Below, piece after piece: positions 33,916 to 44,386 of a stretch of 64,000 bases of DNA. The notes under the pieces were generated by a model. The model did no database searches and was not told the DNA's origin. It saw nothing but the letters and a program-made list of their open reading frames with translations. Source of the stretch: Mucilaginibacter achroorhodeus (GTDB lineage Bacteria > Bacteroidota > Bacteroidia > Sphingobacteriales > Sphingobacteriaceae); the NCBI RefSeq assembly GCF_007846095.1, contig NZ_VOEI01000001.1, forward strand, positions 620,001-684,000. Reading direction: 5' to 3'. The translations under genes were made by a program, and so were the position numbers. The stretch's first letter is position 1. Each line of letters begins with the position of its first letter.

Positions 33916-34572
33916 ATGCCAACAACACAGCCTTTTATCCTTAATAAAACCAATAGCATTGCCAATCAATTTTTAGCGGAGCTGAGGGACGCCAACATTC
34001 AACAGGATAAATCTCGCTTTAGACAAAATCAAGAACGATTAGGTGGCATATTAGCTTATGAAATAAGCAAAACTCTTGACTACGTTGAGCGAGAAGTGCA
34101 AACCCCGTTAGGCATTGCGCCGGTAAATATGCCTGTTGATGCGCCGGTGATAGGAACTATTATGCGCGCCGGCCTTCCTTTTCACCAAGGATTTATCAAT
34201 TTCTTTGATCGTTCGCCGTCGGCATTTGTAACGGCTTTCAGAAAAGTGAAAAAGAGCGGCTCGTTTACCATTCAACTCAATCACATATCCAGCCCTGATC
34301 TCACCGGAAAAACGCTGATCTTATGTGATACCATGTTGGCAACCGGGCAAAGCATTGTTATTGTTTGCAAAGAACTGATGGCGCTTTATGATATTAAGCA
34401 ATTGCATATCGCCTGCATTATTGCCAGCACCGAAGGTATTGCCCATGTACGCGCTAACCTGCCTAAAGCTAAGATTTGGACCTGTGCCGTAGATGATGAA
34501 ATGACCAGCAAAGCTTACATCGTCCCCGGTTTAGGTGATGCCGGTGATCTGGCGTTTGGGGAGAAGGCGTAA
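33916..34572 (+). CDS. upp: Uracil phosphoribosyltransferase
   Basis: A 218-residue pyrimidine-salvage enzyme converting uracil and PRPP to UMP. The PRPP-binding segment is LILCDTMLATGQSIVIV, and the C-terminal uracil-recognising motif is VPGLGDAGDLAFGEK. IMRAGLPFHQG is also typical. It lies between divergent uvrB and convergent uvrA; its stop is two bases from the uvrA stop. Confidence 0.96.
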   Translation: MPTTQPFILNKTNSIANQFLAELRDANIQQDKSRFRQNQERLGGILAYEISKTLDYVEREVQTPLGIAPVNMPVDAPVIGTIMRAGLPFHQGFINFFDRSPSAFVTAFRKVKKSGSFTIQLNHISSPDLTGKTLILCDTMLATGQSIVIVCKELMALYDIKQLHIACIIASTEGIAHVRANLPKAKIWTCAVDDEMTSKAYIVPGLGDAGDLAFGEKA

Positions 34573-34574
34573 AC

Positions 34575-37421
34575 CTACTTTATCCCCATTTCCTTTTTCA
34601 AAAACTTACCTGTAAAACTATCTTTTACCTTGCAAAGGCCTTCGGGGGTGCCGCTGAAAAGGATCTTGCCGCCGCCTGCTCCACCTTCGGGACCAACGTC
34701 TATTACGTGGTCTACTACTTTTATTACATCAAGGTTGTGCTCAATCACCAGTACGGTGTTGCCTTTGTCAACCAGTTGCTGCAATACACCAAGCAATACG
34801 TTAATGTCCTCAAAATGCAAGCCTGTTGTTGGCTCATCTAATATATAGAAGGTGTTACCGGTATCTTTTTTAGAAAGCTCGGTAGCCAGTTTTACACGCT
34901 GAGCTTCACCGCCTGATAGGGTTGTTGAGGCCTGGCCGAGTGTAATGTAACCTAAACCCACATCATTTAAAGTTTTCACCTTACGGTAGATAGATGGGAT
35001 ATGTTCAAAAAATGGTGTAGCATCCTCAATGCTCATATCCAGCACATCGCTGATAGACTTGCCGCGGTAACGTACTTCCAAAGTTTCGCGGTTGTAACGG
35101 CGGCCCTGGCATTCTTCGCATGGAACCTGTACATCCGGCAAAAAGTTCATTTCTATCACTTTCATACCCGCACCCTGGCATGTTTCGCAACGGCCGCCCT
35201 TTACGTTGAAAGAGAAACGCCCGGGTTTGTAACCCCGTATACGCGACTCCGGCAGGGCCACAAATAAATTCCTAATATCAGAGAACACACCGGTATAAGT
35301 AGCCGGGTTTGAACGCGGCGTACGGCCAATAGGCGTCTGATCTATCTCGATAACCTTATCAATGTTTTCCAGCCCCTCTATCTTATCATAAGGCAGCGGA
35401 TGTTTCTTAGCACGGAAAAAGTGGTGGTTAAGGATAGGATATAAAGTCTCGATGATCAAACTCGATTTACCCGAGCCCGATACACCTGTTACCCCTATCA
35501 ACTTACCCAACGGAAAATCAACCGAAACTTTTTTGAGGTTATGGCCGGTTGCTTTTTTGAGGCTTAGCACTTTACTATTGCCTTCCCTGCGTTTTTTTGG
35601 GATGGCAATTTCTTTTTTGCCGTTAATGTATGATGTGGTGAGTGTAGTGGCGTTCATTAGTTGAGCGGGCGTTCCTTGTGCAACAACAGTGCCCCCGTGC
35701 ACACCTGCCGCCGGCCCCATATCAATCACGTGGTCGGCTTCCAGTATCATGTCCTTATCGTGCTCAACAACTAAAACTGTGTTACCCAGATCACGCAGGT
35801 TTTTAAGGGCGTTGATCAAACGCTCATTATCGCGCTGGTGCAGGCCTATACTTGGCTCATCAAGAATATACATCACATTCATCAACTGTGAGCCTATTTG
35901 CGTAGCCAGCCTGATGCGCTGCGCCTCGCCACCTGATAAGGTTTTGGCTGTACGGTCAAGCGTTAAATAACTCAAACCAACATCCAGCAGGAAGCCTATA
36001 CGGGCACGGATCTCTTTTAATATTTCTTTGGCTATAACGTTCTGGCGTTCGTTCAAACGATCTTCCAAACCGGTGAACCAGGCATCAAGCGTGGTGATAT
36101 CCATGCAAGCCAGTTCAAAAATGTTCTTCTCATCAACCTTAAAATGCAGCGATTCTTTCTTTAAACGGGCGCCATTACAAACCGGGCAAGTACGCAATAC
36201 ACGATAGTTTTCCATATCGTCCATGCCCTCATCGCCGCGGCGTTCCTGTTGCTCTTCCAGCATACGGATGATACCATCAAACGTGATCTGATAGCTTTGA
36301 ACATTCCACTTATTGTACTCAACGGCAACGGTTATCATATCTGGCGTGCCGTTCAATATGATATCCAATTGCTCGCGTGTTAACTTTTCTATCGGGGTAG
36401 ATAGCGAGAACTCATATTTTTTAGCCAATGATTTTAAAACCTGGAAGATCCACGTTTCGCGGTAGTCGCCAATAGGGGCTAAACCGCCGTTCATGATGCT
36501 CAGTTTGGGATTAGGTATAACCGAAGCTTCATCCACTTCAAATATATATCCCAAGCCATTACACTTTTCGCAAGCACCATAAGGCGAGTTGAATGAAAAG
36601 GTATTCGGCTGTGGCTCATCATAAGAAATGCCCGATACCGGGTCCATTAGGTATTTACTAAAGTAAGCAACGTTATTGTCCTTATCGGCAATGCGGATAA
36701 TTCCCTTAGCAGTTTTCAAGGCTGATTGTACCGAAGTGAACAGTCGTTTGCTATCTGCTTCGCTAACCATCAGTCGGTCCACTACAATATCAATATCATG
36801 GATCTTATAACGGTCGAGCTGCATTTTGGGCTCAACGTCCATTATCTGGCCGTCAACATAAACCTTTAGATAACCTTGCTTGCGGATCTGCTCAAACAAT
36901 TCGCGATAATGTCCTTTACGAGCCTTTACTACTGGCGCCAGGATGTTTACCGGCTGTCCATCAAATTTTTCAGAAATGGTTTTAAGTATCTGATCTTCAC
37001 TCATGCGCTCCATCTTTTCGCCGGTGGTGTAGCTGTAGGCATCACCTGCGCGGGCAAAAAGCAAACGCATAAAATCGTATATCTCGGTAATGGTACCTAC
37101 TGTTGAGCGGGGGTTTTTGCTGGTGGTTTTTTGCTCAATAGCAATAACCGGACTAAGGCCTGATACTTTGTCAACGTCCGGGCGCTCCATACCGCCCATA
37201 AACTGGCGTGAGTAAGCCGAAAATGTTTCCATATAACGGCGCTGGCCCTCAGCGTAAATGGTATCAAAGGCCAACGAGGACTTTCCGCTGCCACTAAGGC
37301 CGGTAATTACAACCAGCTTGTTGCGCGGAAAAGAAACATCGATATTTTTTAGATTATGTACCCGGGCACCATAAACCTCAACCTCACTTTGCTCGCCCAG
37401 ATCTATTATTTTTTCGTTCAT
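34575..37421 (-). CDS. uvrA: UvrABC excinuclease subunit A
   Basis: A 948-residue ABC ATPase dimer that recognises DNA lesions. Two ATP sites are visible: [14 protein letters not shown] near the N-terminus and [14 protein letters not shown] near 645. Two signatures are [16 protein letters not shown] and [16 protein letters not shown]. Zinc-binding CxxC pairs occur at [17 protein letters not shown] and [14 protein letters not shown]. Length and layout are normal. It is convergent with upp. Confidence 0.98.
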   Translation of the reverse strand: MNEKIIDLGEQSEVEVYGARVHNLKNIDVSFPRNKLVVITGLSGSGKSSLAFDTIYAEGQRRYMETFSAYSRQFMGGMERPDVDKVSGLSPVIAIEQKTTSKNPRSTVGTITEIYDFMRLLFARAGDAYSYTTGEKMERMSEDQILKTISEKFDGQPVNILAPVVKARKGHYRELFEQIRKQGYLKVYVDGQIMDVEPKMQLDRYKIHDIDIVVDRLMVSEADSKRLFTSVQSALKTAKGIIRIADKDNNVAYFSKYLMDPVSGISYDEPQPNTFSFNSPYGACEKCNGLGYIFEVDEASVIPNPKLSIMNGGLAPIGDYRETWIFQVLKSLAKKYEFSLSTPIEKLTREQLDIILNGTPDMITVAVEYNKWNVQSYQITFDGIIRMLEEQQERRGDEGMDDMENYRVLRTCPVCNGARLKKESLHFKVDEKNIFELACMDITTLDAWFTGLEDRLNERQNVIAKEILKEIRARIGFLLDVGLSYLTLDRTAKTLSGGEAQRIRLATQIGSQLMNVMYILDEPSIGLHQRDNERLINALKNLRDLGNTVLVVEHDKDMILEADHVIDMGPAAGVHGGTVVAQGTPAQLMNATTLTTSYINGKKEIAIPKKRREGNSKVLSLKKATGHNLKKVSVDFPLGKLIGVTGVSGSGKSSLIIETLYPILNHHFFRAKKHPLPYDKIEGLENIDKVIEIDQTPIGRTPRSNPATYTGVFSDIRNLFVALPESRIRGYKPGRFSFNVKGGRCETCQGAGMKVIEMNFLPDVQVPCEECQGRRYNRETLEVRYRGKSISDVLDMSIEDATPFFEHIPSIYRKVKTLNDVGLGYITLGQASTTLSGGEAQRVKLATELSKKDTGNTFYILDEPTTGLHFEDINVLLGVLQQLVDKGNTVLVIEHNLDVIKVVDHVIDVGPEGGAGGGKILFSGTPEGLCKVKDSFTGKFLKKEMGIK

Positions 37422-37780
37422 ATATCTTTAAGGAAACATTGTAAATGCGGCTTAGTTTTAGGCTATAAGCGCATTGCTAAAAATTTTCGCAAATATACGT
37501 AAAACTGTCGGGCTTTCATAGGGTTAACCAAGTCACGGCCTCCATGTTTACATTTACATTAAACCACGTGCCTAAACGCACGTAACCATATCAATGAATA
37601 AATAACAGCTTAACCTTGTCTCAATATCCAAGCAATTTATGGCGATAAAACCGGCATAAACGCTGTAAATAAGATTATCAAATAATTAAGTAAAAATCAA
37701 GCGTTTGTAAAAAGCTTAAAGGGTTTTCTTATCCCGCAAATTAACTGTATCTTTGCGCAAAATTTATAAGGCGGCATTTC
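37422..37780. other. Intergenic region between divergent uvrA and typA
   Basis: A 359-base gap with no gene. It holds a small perfect hairpin ACGTGC-CTAAAC-GCACGT (37566-37583), AT-rich stretches, and the typA promoter at its right end. No SOS-type palindrome was recognised upstream of uvrA. Confidence 0.5.
37724..37755 (+). promoter_or_regulatory. Promoter of typA
   Basis: TATCTTTG at 37748-37755 is a perfect TAnnTTTG box, 25 bases before the ATG. A weak TTTT box at 37724-37727 lies 20 bases upstream in the -33 position. Confidence 0.65.
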
Positions 37781-39592
37781 ATGCAAAAAATCAGAAATAT
37801 TGCGATCATCGCACACGTTGACCACGGTAAAACCACTTTGGTTGACAAAATTTTACATAGCTGCGCCATTTTCCGCGACAACCAGGAAACAGGCGAGCTT
37901 ATCCTTGACAACAACGACCTTGAGCGCGAGCGCGGTATCACTATCGTGTCTAAAAACGTATCGGTACGTTACAAGGATGTGAAGATAAACATTATTGATA
38001 CCCCGGGCCACGCCGACTTTGGTGGCGAGGTTGAGCGCGTATTGAAAATGGCAGATGGCGTATTGCTGCTTTGTGATGCTTTTGAAGGCGCCATGCCTCA
38101 AACGCGTTTTGTAACGCAAAAAGCATTGGCTTTAGGCCTTAAACCAATAGTGGTTGTAAATAAAGTTGATAAAGAAAACTGCCGCCCCGAAGAGGTTTAC
38201 GAACAGATATTTGAATTGTTCTTTAACCTTGAAGCTACCGAAGAGCAACTGGATTTCCCGGTTATCTACGGTTCATCAAAACAAGGTTGGATGAGCACCG
38301 ACTATAAAAAACCAACGCAGGATATTTTCCCGTTGATGGATGCTATCCTGGAGAACATCCCACCGGCTCCTATTGAAGAAGGTACTTTGCAAATGCAGAT
38401 CACGTCGTTAGATTATTCATCTTTCGTTGGTCGTATAGCAATCGGTCGTGTTGCTCGTGGTACGGTTAAAGAAAACCAACCGGTATCTTTGGTAAAACGC
38501 GACGGCACTATTCAAAAAACACGTATTAAAGAGCTTTATACTTTTGAAGGTTTGGGTAAAGTTAGGGCTACTTCAGTTAGCTCGGGCGATATCTGTGCCG
38601 TTGTTGGTATTGATGGTTTTGACATTGGCGATACAATTGCCGATTTTGATAAACCGGAGCAATTAGAGGTTATCAAAATTGATGAGCCTACTATGAACAT
38701 GCTGTTCACCATCAACACTTCACCATTCTTTGGTAAAGAGGGTAAATTTGTAACATCGCGCCACCTACGCGATCGTTTGTACAAAGAGATGGAGAAAAAC
38801 CTGGCACTTAAGGTTGTTGAAACCGAGTCGCCGGATTCATACCTGGTGTACGGTCGTGGTATCCTTCACTTGTCGGTACTTATCGAGACCATGCGTCGTG
38901 AAGGTTATGAGTTACAGGTAGGCCAGCCACAGGTTATCGTTAAAGAAATTGACGGTGTTAAATGTGAGCCTGTTGAAACCCTGATAGTTGACGTTCCGGG
39001 TGATGTTGCCGGCAAGGTAATTGAACTGGTTACACAACGTAAAGGTGACCTATTGGTAATGGAGCCAAAAGGCGACCTACAACACTTAGAGTTTAACATC
39101 CCTGCACGTGGTATTATTGGTTTACGTAACAACGTATTAACTGCTACAGGTGGCGAGGCTATTATGGCACACCGCTTTAAAGCATACGAGCCGTGGAAAG
39201 GTCAGATCCCTGGTCGTTTGAACGGTGTATTGGTTTCTATGGATACAGGTAAAACCACAGCTTTCGCTATCGATAAATTACAGGATCGTGGTCGTTTCCA
39301 CGTAGATCCGGGTGTTGATGTTTACGAAGGCCAGGTTTTAGGCGAGCACATCCGCGATAACGATTTGGTTATCAACTTAACTAAAGGCAAACAGTTAACC
39401 AACATGCGTGCATCCGGTAGCGATACCAACGTACGTATTGCACCTGCAATTAAATTCTCGTTAGAAGAATCTATGGAGTATATCCAGGCTGATGAATACA
39501 TTGAGGTAACCCCGCAAAGCATTCGCTTACGTAAGATATACCTTAATGAGAACGAGCGCAAAATAAACGCTAAAAGGTTTGTAAGCCAATAA
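37781..39592 (+). CDS. typA: Ribosome-associated GTPase TypA/BipA
   Basis: A 603-residue translational GTPase. G1 is [18 protein letters not shown]3 is [17 protein letters not shown] and G4 is [13 protein letters not shown]. The EF-G-like domains and the C-terminal BipA-specific domain ([20 protein letters not shown]) are present. It assists 50S assembly and stress or cold adaptation. It is monocistronic with its own promoter and terminator. Confidence 0.98.
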   Translation: MQKIRNIAIIAHVDHGKTTLVDKILHSCAIFRDNQETGELILDNNDLERERGITIVSKNVSVRYKDVKINIIDTPGHADFGGEVERVLKMADGVLLLCDAFEGAMPQTRFVTQKALALGLKPIVVVNKVDKENCRPEEVYEQIFELFFNLEATEEQLDFPVIYGSSKQGWMSTDYKKPTQDIFPLMDAILENIPPAPIEEGTLQMQITSLDYSSFVGRIAIGRVARGTVKENQPVSLVKRDGTIQKTRIKELYTFEGLGKVRATSVSSGDICAVVGIDGFDIGDTIADFDKPEQLEVIKIDEPTMNMLFTINTSPFFGKEGKFVTSRHLRDRLYKEMEKNLALKVVETESPDSYLVYGRGILHLSVLIETMRREGYELQVGQPQVIVKEIDGVKCEPVETLIVDVPGDVAGKVIELVTQRKGDLLVMEPKGDLQHLEFNIPARGIIGLRNNVLTATGGEAIMAHRFKAYEPWKGQIPGRLNGVLVSMDTGKTTAFAIDKLQDRGRFHVDPGVDVYEGQVLGEHIRDNDLVINLTKGKQLTNMRASGSDTNVRIAPAIKFSLEESMEYIQADEYIEVTPQSIRLRKIYLNENERKINAKRFVSQ

Positions 39593-39631
39593 TTAGATAT
39601 TAGAGGTTAATCTTTTAACATTAAATAATTT

Positions 39632-39660
39632 AAAGGCATCCGTTATGGATGCCTTTTTTG
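39632..39660 (+). terminator. Terminator after typA
   Basis: AAAGGCATCC / GGATGCCTTT, a 10-bp stem with a 5-base loop followed by Ts. Confidence 0.9.
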
Positions 39661-39726
39661 TAACGCTAATCCTCACTCTTAACGATATCTGAACTGTAAC
39701 CACTAACAGTTATATTTACATCTTAA

Positions 39727-41040
39727 ATGCGAATACCTAACATCCCCGGATTTGATAAAGCTGCTTTAGAAAAGTATTTTAAAAATACAGGTATGGCACT
39801 TATTGGTAAGGTAGGCAGCCTGCTTATTAAAATGCTGGTGAGTATTGCGGTTGCTCGTTACTTAAGTAAAGATAGGTTAGGTATTGTAACAGGCGGCTTA
39901 ACCTATGTATACCTTTTCTCGGCTCTTGCCACCCTGGGATTAGACCAATTTGTAGTTAAAGAGTTACATCAATACCCCAAGCTTCGTGACAGCATTCTTG
40001 GTACATCTTTCTGGATGAAGTTTACAGCCAGTTTATGCTGTATTCCATTGATGTGGCTGGCTTACCATGTATACCCTGCAAAAGACACACCATTTCTTTA
40101 TGTTGTAATATTATCCGCCACAGGTGTCGCGCAAGCTTTTAACATTATCGATTCATATTTCCAGTCGGAAGTTAAATCGAAATATATTATGCAGGTACAA
40201 GTCGCAGGAAACCTGGTTTCTGCTGCTGTAAAACTGGCATTGATATATTTTAAGATGCCGCTTATATACTTCGTTTACGCATATGGCTCAGATTTTTTAT
40301 TGCTGGCAATAGGCTATTGTTTAACCTACCAACGCCAGGGACGCAACTTGTTAAAGTGGCGTTTTGATGGCAAATTGGCAAAAAAACTTTTGCATTATTC
40401 ATGGCCGCTTATCATATCAGGTATAATGGTGTCATTATATATGAAGATCGATCAGTTAATGATCCAAAATATTGCAGGGGTTAAAGAAGCAGGGGCTTAC
40501 GCAACCGTGGCCGCTTTGAGTGAAGCCTGGAATTTTGTACCTTCTGTTATAGTAGCAACGCTATTCCCGGCCATTTTAAATGCCCGACGAGATGACCCCG
40601 CCAGGTATTCAAAGCGTATCCAGAATTTGTATGATCTGATGGTCTATCTGAGTCTTCCGGTAGCTTTGATCATTACATTCGCTTCTCCGCTAATTTATAA
40701 GCTATATACTCCGGAGTATGCGTATGCTGCCCCAACCTTATCCATTCATATATGGTCAGGTTTGTTTGTTTTTTTAGGCGCAGCCAACGGGCAATATTTA
40801 ATAGCCGAAAATTTGGTGAAGATAACCTTCATTCGGTCCGCTTTTGGAGCGATTGTTAATATAGTGCTCAACCTTATACTTATACCATCAATGGGCATCA
40901 AAGGAGCAGCAGTTGCAACACTTATAGCTTATGCAAGTTCAACATTTTTTATTCTTTTAATACCAAAAGCCAGCTCTCAGGGATTAATGATGTTAAAATC
41001 GCTATTTTTAGTATCTTTAATTCGCCGTATATTTAAATAA
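39727..41040 (+). CDS. Wzx-type polysaccharide flippase
   Basis: A 437-residue protein with about 12 hydrophobic membrane segments in the pattern of the MOP-superfamily oligosaccharide flippases. The N-terminal GKVGSLLIKMLVSIAVARYL and central YATVAALSEAWNFVPSVI stretches are typical. It would move undecaprenyl-linked glycan units across the inner membrane. It opens a small polysaccharide islet that runs to 45304. It ends 16 bases before the next lipoprotein gene, so the two are probably co-transcribed. Confidence 0.88.
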   Translation: MRIPNIPGFDKAALEKYFKNTGMALIGKVGSLLIKMLVSIAVARYLSKDRLGIVTGGLTYVYLFSALATLGLDQFVVKELHQYPKLRDSILGTSFWMKFTASLCCIPLMWLAYHVYPAKDTPFLYVVILSATGVAQAFNIIDSYFQSEVKSKYIMQVQVAGNLVSAAVKLALIYFKMPLIYFVYAYGSDFLLLAIGYCLTYQRQGRNLLKWRFDGKLAKKLLHYSWPLIISGIMVSLYMKIDQLMIQNIAGVKEAGAYATVAALSEAWNFVPSVIVATLFPAILNARRDDPARYSKRIQNLYDLMVYLSLPVALIITFASPLIYKLYTPEYAYAAPTLSIHIWSGLFVFLGAANGQYLIAENLVKITFIRSAFGAIVNIVLNLILIPSMGIKGAAVATLIAYASSTFFILLIPKASSQGLMMLKSLFLVSLIRRIFK

Positions 41041-41056
41041 ATTTTAAACCTTATAC

Positions 41057-41821
41057 ATGAAAAGATCTTTACCTACAATTTTATCATTGTTCATTTTAGC
41101 TATTTCACTTGCGTCATGCGTACGGTCACAAGAAGCTATAGACGATCTCAAAAAATCTTGTTTATATAACGATAAAACAGATTACTTTAAAAAATGGAAA
41201 AGCGCATTTACTGAGATAACAGAAGTTAACGGATCTGTTAAAAAAACCGCGACAATTTATCCTTTAGGATATTTTTGGATAAACAGTGATGGCAGCTACA
41301 GAATTTTAAGCGATGTTGCGCCAAAAAAAGGTAAGTGGGACGTAACTGACAGCTGCAAGTTTGTTCTCGACGCCGGCAGGTCTTACAAAAAAGAATTTGA
41401 TGTAGTTAAGCTTGACAAGGATTCTCTGGTATTACGATACACCCAAGGCAACAAAACTTTTACCAGCCATTTTGCGGCCTTTAATTGTTTCGATATATCA
41501 AAGCTTATAGTTACATGGGATAATACTGAAACAGAATATCAGTATTATGATGATAATGAAATATACAGCCGATATACCGAGCGTCCGGTCGGATATTTTT
41601 GGTTAAAACCAAACACAATGTATGAGCGCGAAAGCAATGGTAATTACCTGGCCGGAAGTTGGACAGTAGACGGTGAATGCAGACTTACACTTGATAAAGG
41701 CGATAAAAAACTTGAGAGAAGTTTCGAGATTCAAAAACTCACCAATGATTCTTTGATCATATGGAGAAAGGATACGTTAGCCCATGCTAATTATCTGCAA
41801 AAGTACATCAGGCACAAATAG
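41057..41821 (+). CDS. Lipoprotein with two tandem lipocalin-like repeats
   Basis: A 254-residue lipoprotein (lipobox LASC). The mature part holds two similar halves. Each begins with GYFW, continues through GKWDV or GSWTV, then CKFVLDAG or CRLTLDKG, then VVKLDKDSLVL or IQKLTNDSLII. This internal duplication suggests two small beta-barrel domains of lipocalin type. No catalytic motif is seen. It follows the flippase by 16 bases and converges on the FkbM gene. Confidence 0.7.
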   Translation: MKRSLPTILSLFILAISLASCVRSQEAIDDLKKSCLYNDKTDYFKKWKSAFTEITEVNGSVKKTATIYPLGYFWINSDGSYRILSDVAPKKGKWDVTDSCKFVLDAGRSYKKEFDVVKLDKDSLVLRYTQGNKTFTSHFAAFNCFDISKLIVTWDNTETEYQYYDDNEIYSRYTERPVGYFWLKPNTMYERESNGNYLAGSWTVDGECRLTLDKGDKKLERSFEIQKLTNDSLIIWRKDTLAHANYLQKYIRHK

Positions 41822-41827
41822 GCCAAA

Positions 41828-42511
41828 TTACATTTTTTTAAAGAACAGGGTGCGCAAAGTTTTAGCAATAAAGCTATAGCCCTGTTCTTTTAAGTACTCA
41901 TAAATAGCAGAATCTTTTAAATTTTCCAGATCAACTCTGTCTTCTACAGCGATATAAGCTGGCTTATATTTTCCCCAGTTATTTGATTGTAACACAGCCA
42001 AGTCTAAACCCTCCACATCAATGGTAAGGAAATCTATGGCTTGGCCAACGGGCAGGTACTGATCAAAAACATCGGCCAGGGGCATGGTCAAAATCGGCAG
42101 CTCTTGCGTTATCCTATATTTACTGTTCTCTTTGTCTCGCTCCTGCGATAGTTCTTTCGAAAAGCCGTTTAGTGCCGGCTCATTAAAACAATAGAAAGTA
42201 AGCTCACCTTTAGTAGGGCTTATGCCTATATTTAAGTTAATATCTTTTTTTCTGAATAATTTAAAAGCTTTTATAGAACCGGGTGTCGGCTCTATATTTA
42301 TGCCTCGCCAACCCTGTTTATAAAAGAATAAGGTGTTTGAGAACCTGTAGGGGTGATGCGCCCCTACGTCAACAAAAAAGCCTTTGTAATTTTTCTTACC
42401 CTCATAAAAAGATCGCAAAACCATATCCTCACCCTCTTGAGAGTATGATGTGTATTTTTGAAAATAATTTAAAGGAAGGTATTTAACGAGTATTTGCTTC
42501 AAGCTAAACAT
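41828..42511 (-). CDS. FkbM-family methyltransferase
   Basis: A 227-residue SAM-dependent methyltransferase of the FkbM type. GFFVDVGAHHPYRFSNT is the SAM-binding motif I, INIEPTP is motif II and DFLTIDVEGLDLAVLQS is the family signature. These enzymes often O-methylate sugars. It lies in the polysaccharide islet, opposite in strand to its neighbours. Confidence 0.9.
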   Translation of the reverse strand: MFSLKQILVKYLPLNYFQKYTSYSQEGEDMVLRSFYEGKKNYKGFFVDVGAHHPYRFSNTLFFYKQGWRGINIEPTPGSIKAFKLFRKKDINLNIGISPTKGELTFYCFNEPALNGFSKELSQERDKENSKYRITQELPILTMPLADVFDQYLPVGQAIDFLTIDVEGLDLAVLQSNNWGKYKPAYIAVEDRVDLENLKDSAIYEYLKEQGYSFIAKTLRTLFFKKM

Positions 42512-42575
42512 TGTGCCAAATTACAAAATCTTTGCTCAATTGATAAGCCAGTATTACAGTTCATGATTATAAATA

Positions 42576-42604
42576 CAAAAGGCCGGCTTTAGCCGGCTTT
42601 TTGT
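42576..42604 (-). terminator. Terminator after the frameshifted lipoprotein gene
   Basis: GCCGGC-TTTA-GCCGGC with flanking A and T runs, about 20 bases beyond the stop at 42624 and upstream of the FkbM gene. Confidence 0.75.
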
Positions 42605-42623
42605 ATTGGCAAAACTGTTTTTA

Positions 42624-43353
42624 TTAGAAAGAAGCTGGTAATGGGCTAAAGTAAGCATCAAGGATATTAGTATAACCTGATGAAACAGTTTTTGTGCTAC
42701 CATCATTGTACCACGCGTAAGTATGATCGTTGCTACCGGCAATACCTATACCTACAATGTTGCTTATGGTTTTACCAGAAGCAGGCGTATAAGGATAAGG
42801 CGAGCGTATCGCGCCAAGATCTGTTGAGTTACCAACAGAAGCAGTGCCGTCTTTATACCATGTATAAACCTGGTTGTTTGTTTTGGCGATAGAGATTGCC
42901 ACAATATCAGCAGGCGTTTTGCCAGAGGGCATAGCATATGGCTTAGGGGCGATATGCGCGGTTGCATTATTGCTGAAGCCAACAGACATAGTACCATCTG
43001 AGTACCAAAAATAACACCAATTAGTATTTGCTATTGCAATTGCCACAACATTGCCCGGCGTTTTCCCTGATGGAAGAGAGTATGGAACCGGAGACCTGTA
43101 CTGAACAGAGTTAGTTGAAGTCCCAGAAGAAACCGTACCAGATTTTGTCCAGTAGTAACAAGTATCACCTTTAGAGATGTCTATTTCTGCTATATCACCA
43201 ATATTTAGCACTAAATGTGCTTTTTTTAGCTTCAATAGTAGCGCTTTTGGTTTCGTTAGCTTCTGGAATTTTTTGTTCTTTTGAACAGCCAATAAAAAAC
43301 AATGATACTGATAGTGCAGAGCCTATTATAAAGGCGTTCTTAAAAATTTTCAT
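42624..43353 (-). pseudogene. Repeat lipoprotein, frame broken at a seven-A tract
   Basis: From the ATG at 43353 the frame codes a lipoprotein signal (MKIFKNAFIIGSALSVSLFF, lipobox FIGC) and a linker, then stops (TGA) at residue 53. Its downstream body is open in the +1 frame. The frames would join if the seven-A tract (seven T on the plus strand, 43221-43227) had six, giving 242 residues. The body is four repeats of about 48 residues, each with a Y-x-W-x-x-(D/S)-G-(T/S) core (YYWTKSG, YFWYSDG, YTWYKDG, YAWYNDG). They resemble beta-propeller or lectin blades; the family is not recognised. The break may be a sequencing error, phase variation or true decay. Confidence 0.75.
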
Positions 43354-43578
43354 GAATGTAAGTTTTAGGAATTTAATTTTGTTAAGGTTTTATTAATTGT
43401 ACTGAACACTGTGCTCAAAACAAAAGATTGTATTTTATTTCTTCATAGGCAATAATTATTTTAAACGTAATATATAAAATACTATTTATAACCAATATGA
43501 AATTTTAATTAAATTTTGGTTAATGCTATTAAAAATAATTTTATTGATTGAGCAGTGTTATATTATTAATATTGCGAT

Positions 43579-44349
43579 ATGCAGGTATCCCAACTTAGCG
43601 GTAACGTAAAAACTGCTTATGACGAGTTCTACAAAAAGCATGATGAAGAATGGCGTATGCTTGGCGCTAAATATAAGGCGCAGCATATCATCGGAGTTAG
43701 CAGTGGCCATAAATTCAGAAAAGTGCTTGAGGTTGGTGCCGGTGATGGTAGTATCTTGAAATACTTATCAGATGCCGGCTTTGCGGCCAAATATCACGCA
43801 GTAGAAATATCTGAGAGCGGCGTTGCGCACATTGCCAACAGGCAGATCAAAAATCTGGCATCGGTACAGATCTTTGATGGGTACAAACTACCGTTTGAAG
43901 ATGACTCTTTCGACCTCATCATTCTATCGCATGTTTTGGAGCATGTAGAACACGAACGTTTGTTGCTTAGGGAGATCAAAAGGGTAGCGAAAAACTTTGT
44001 TATAGAAGTACCTATTGATTATAAAACCAATGTCGATAAACGCATTAAACATTTTTTGGCTTACGGACATATCAATGTTTATACTCCCACTTCATTACGG
44101 TACCTGCTGCAAACAGAAGGCTTTGAAATTAAAGCAGACCTTACATCCATCATAGCCCCTGAGGTTACCCGCTTTAATACTTTCATCAACCAGAAAAAAG
44201 CTAAGAACTTTTTGAAAAGTTTTAAGATAAGTGCAGAGTTTGCCGTAAAAAACACACTAATAAAATTAAGTTCGGCCTACAAAGAAAAGTTTGCCAATGC
44301 CTATACGGTATTATGCAGCAAAACCGATAAGCAGGCTGAGATATTCTAA
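43579..44349 (+). CDS. Class I SAM-dependent methyltransferase
   Basis: A 256-residue methyltransferase of the UbiE/type 11 kind. Motif I is VLEVGAGDGSILKYL (about 51-65), motif II AVEISESGVA, and post-I/motif III FEDDSFDLIILSHVLEHVEHE. It could methylate a sugar or lipid-linked intermediate of the islet. An AT-rich 225-base region lies upstream. The gene reads toward the glycosyltransferase, 37 bases away, and is probably in one unit with it. Confidence 0.88.
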   Translation: MQVSQLSGNVKTAYDEFYKKHDEEWRMLGAKYKAQHIIGVSSGHKFRKVLEVGAGDGSILKYLSDAGFAAKYHAVEISESGVAHIANRQIKNLASVQIFDGYKLPFEDDSFDLIILSHVLEHVEHERLLLREIKRVAKNFVIEVPIDYKTNVDKRIKHFLAYGHINVYTPTSLRYLLQTEGFEIKADLTSIIAPEVTRFNTFINQKKAKNFLKSFKISAEFAVKNTLIKLSSAYKEKFANAYTVLCSKTDKQAEIF

Positions 44350-44386
44350 GCCGATATCATTAATCATTAACTCAATAATTCACTAA

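Noticed and set aside
37566-37583. ACGTGC/GCACGT hairpin upstream of uvrA as an SOS operator
   Set aside because: Too short and without a LexA-like match; no independent support.
43215-43235. Programmed -1 frameshifting at the seven-A tract
   Set aside because: The -1 frame reaches a TAG within four codons. Only a +1 shift, a six- or nine-A message, or a sequence error joins the two frames.
42624-43292. 222-codon TTG-started version of the repeat lipoprotein
   Set aside because: Its first 36 residues are an out-of-frame reading of the lipoprotein signal; the frame-broken gene from 43353 explains the region better.
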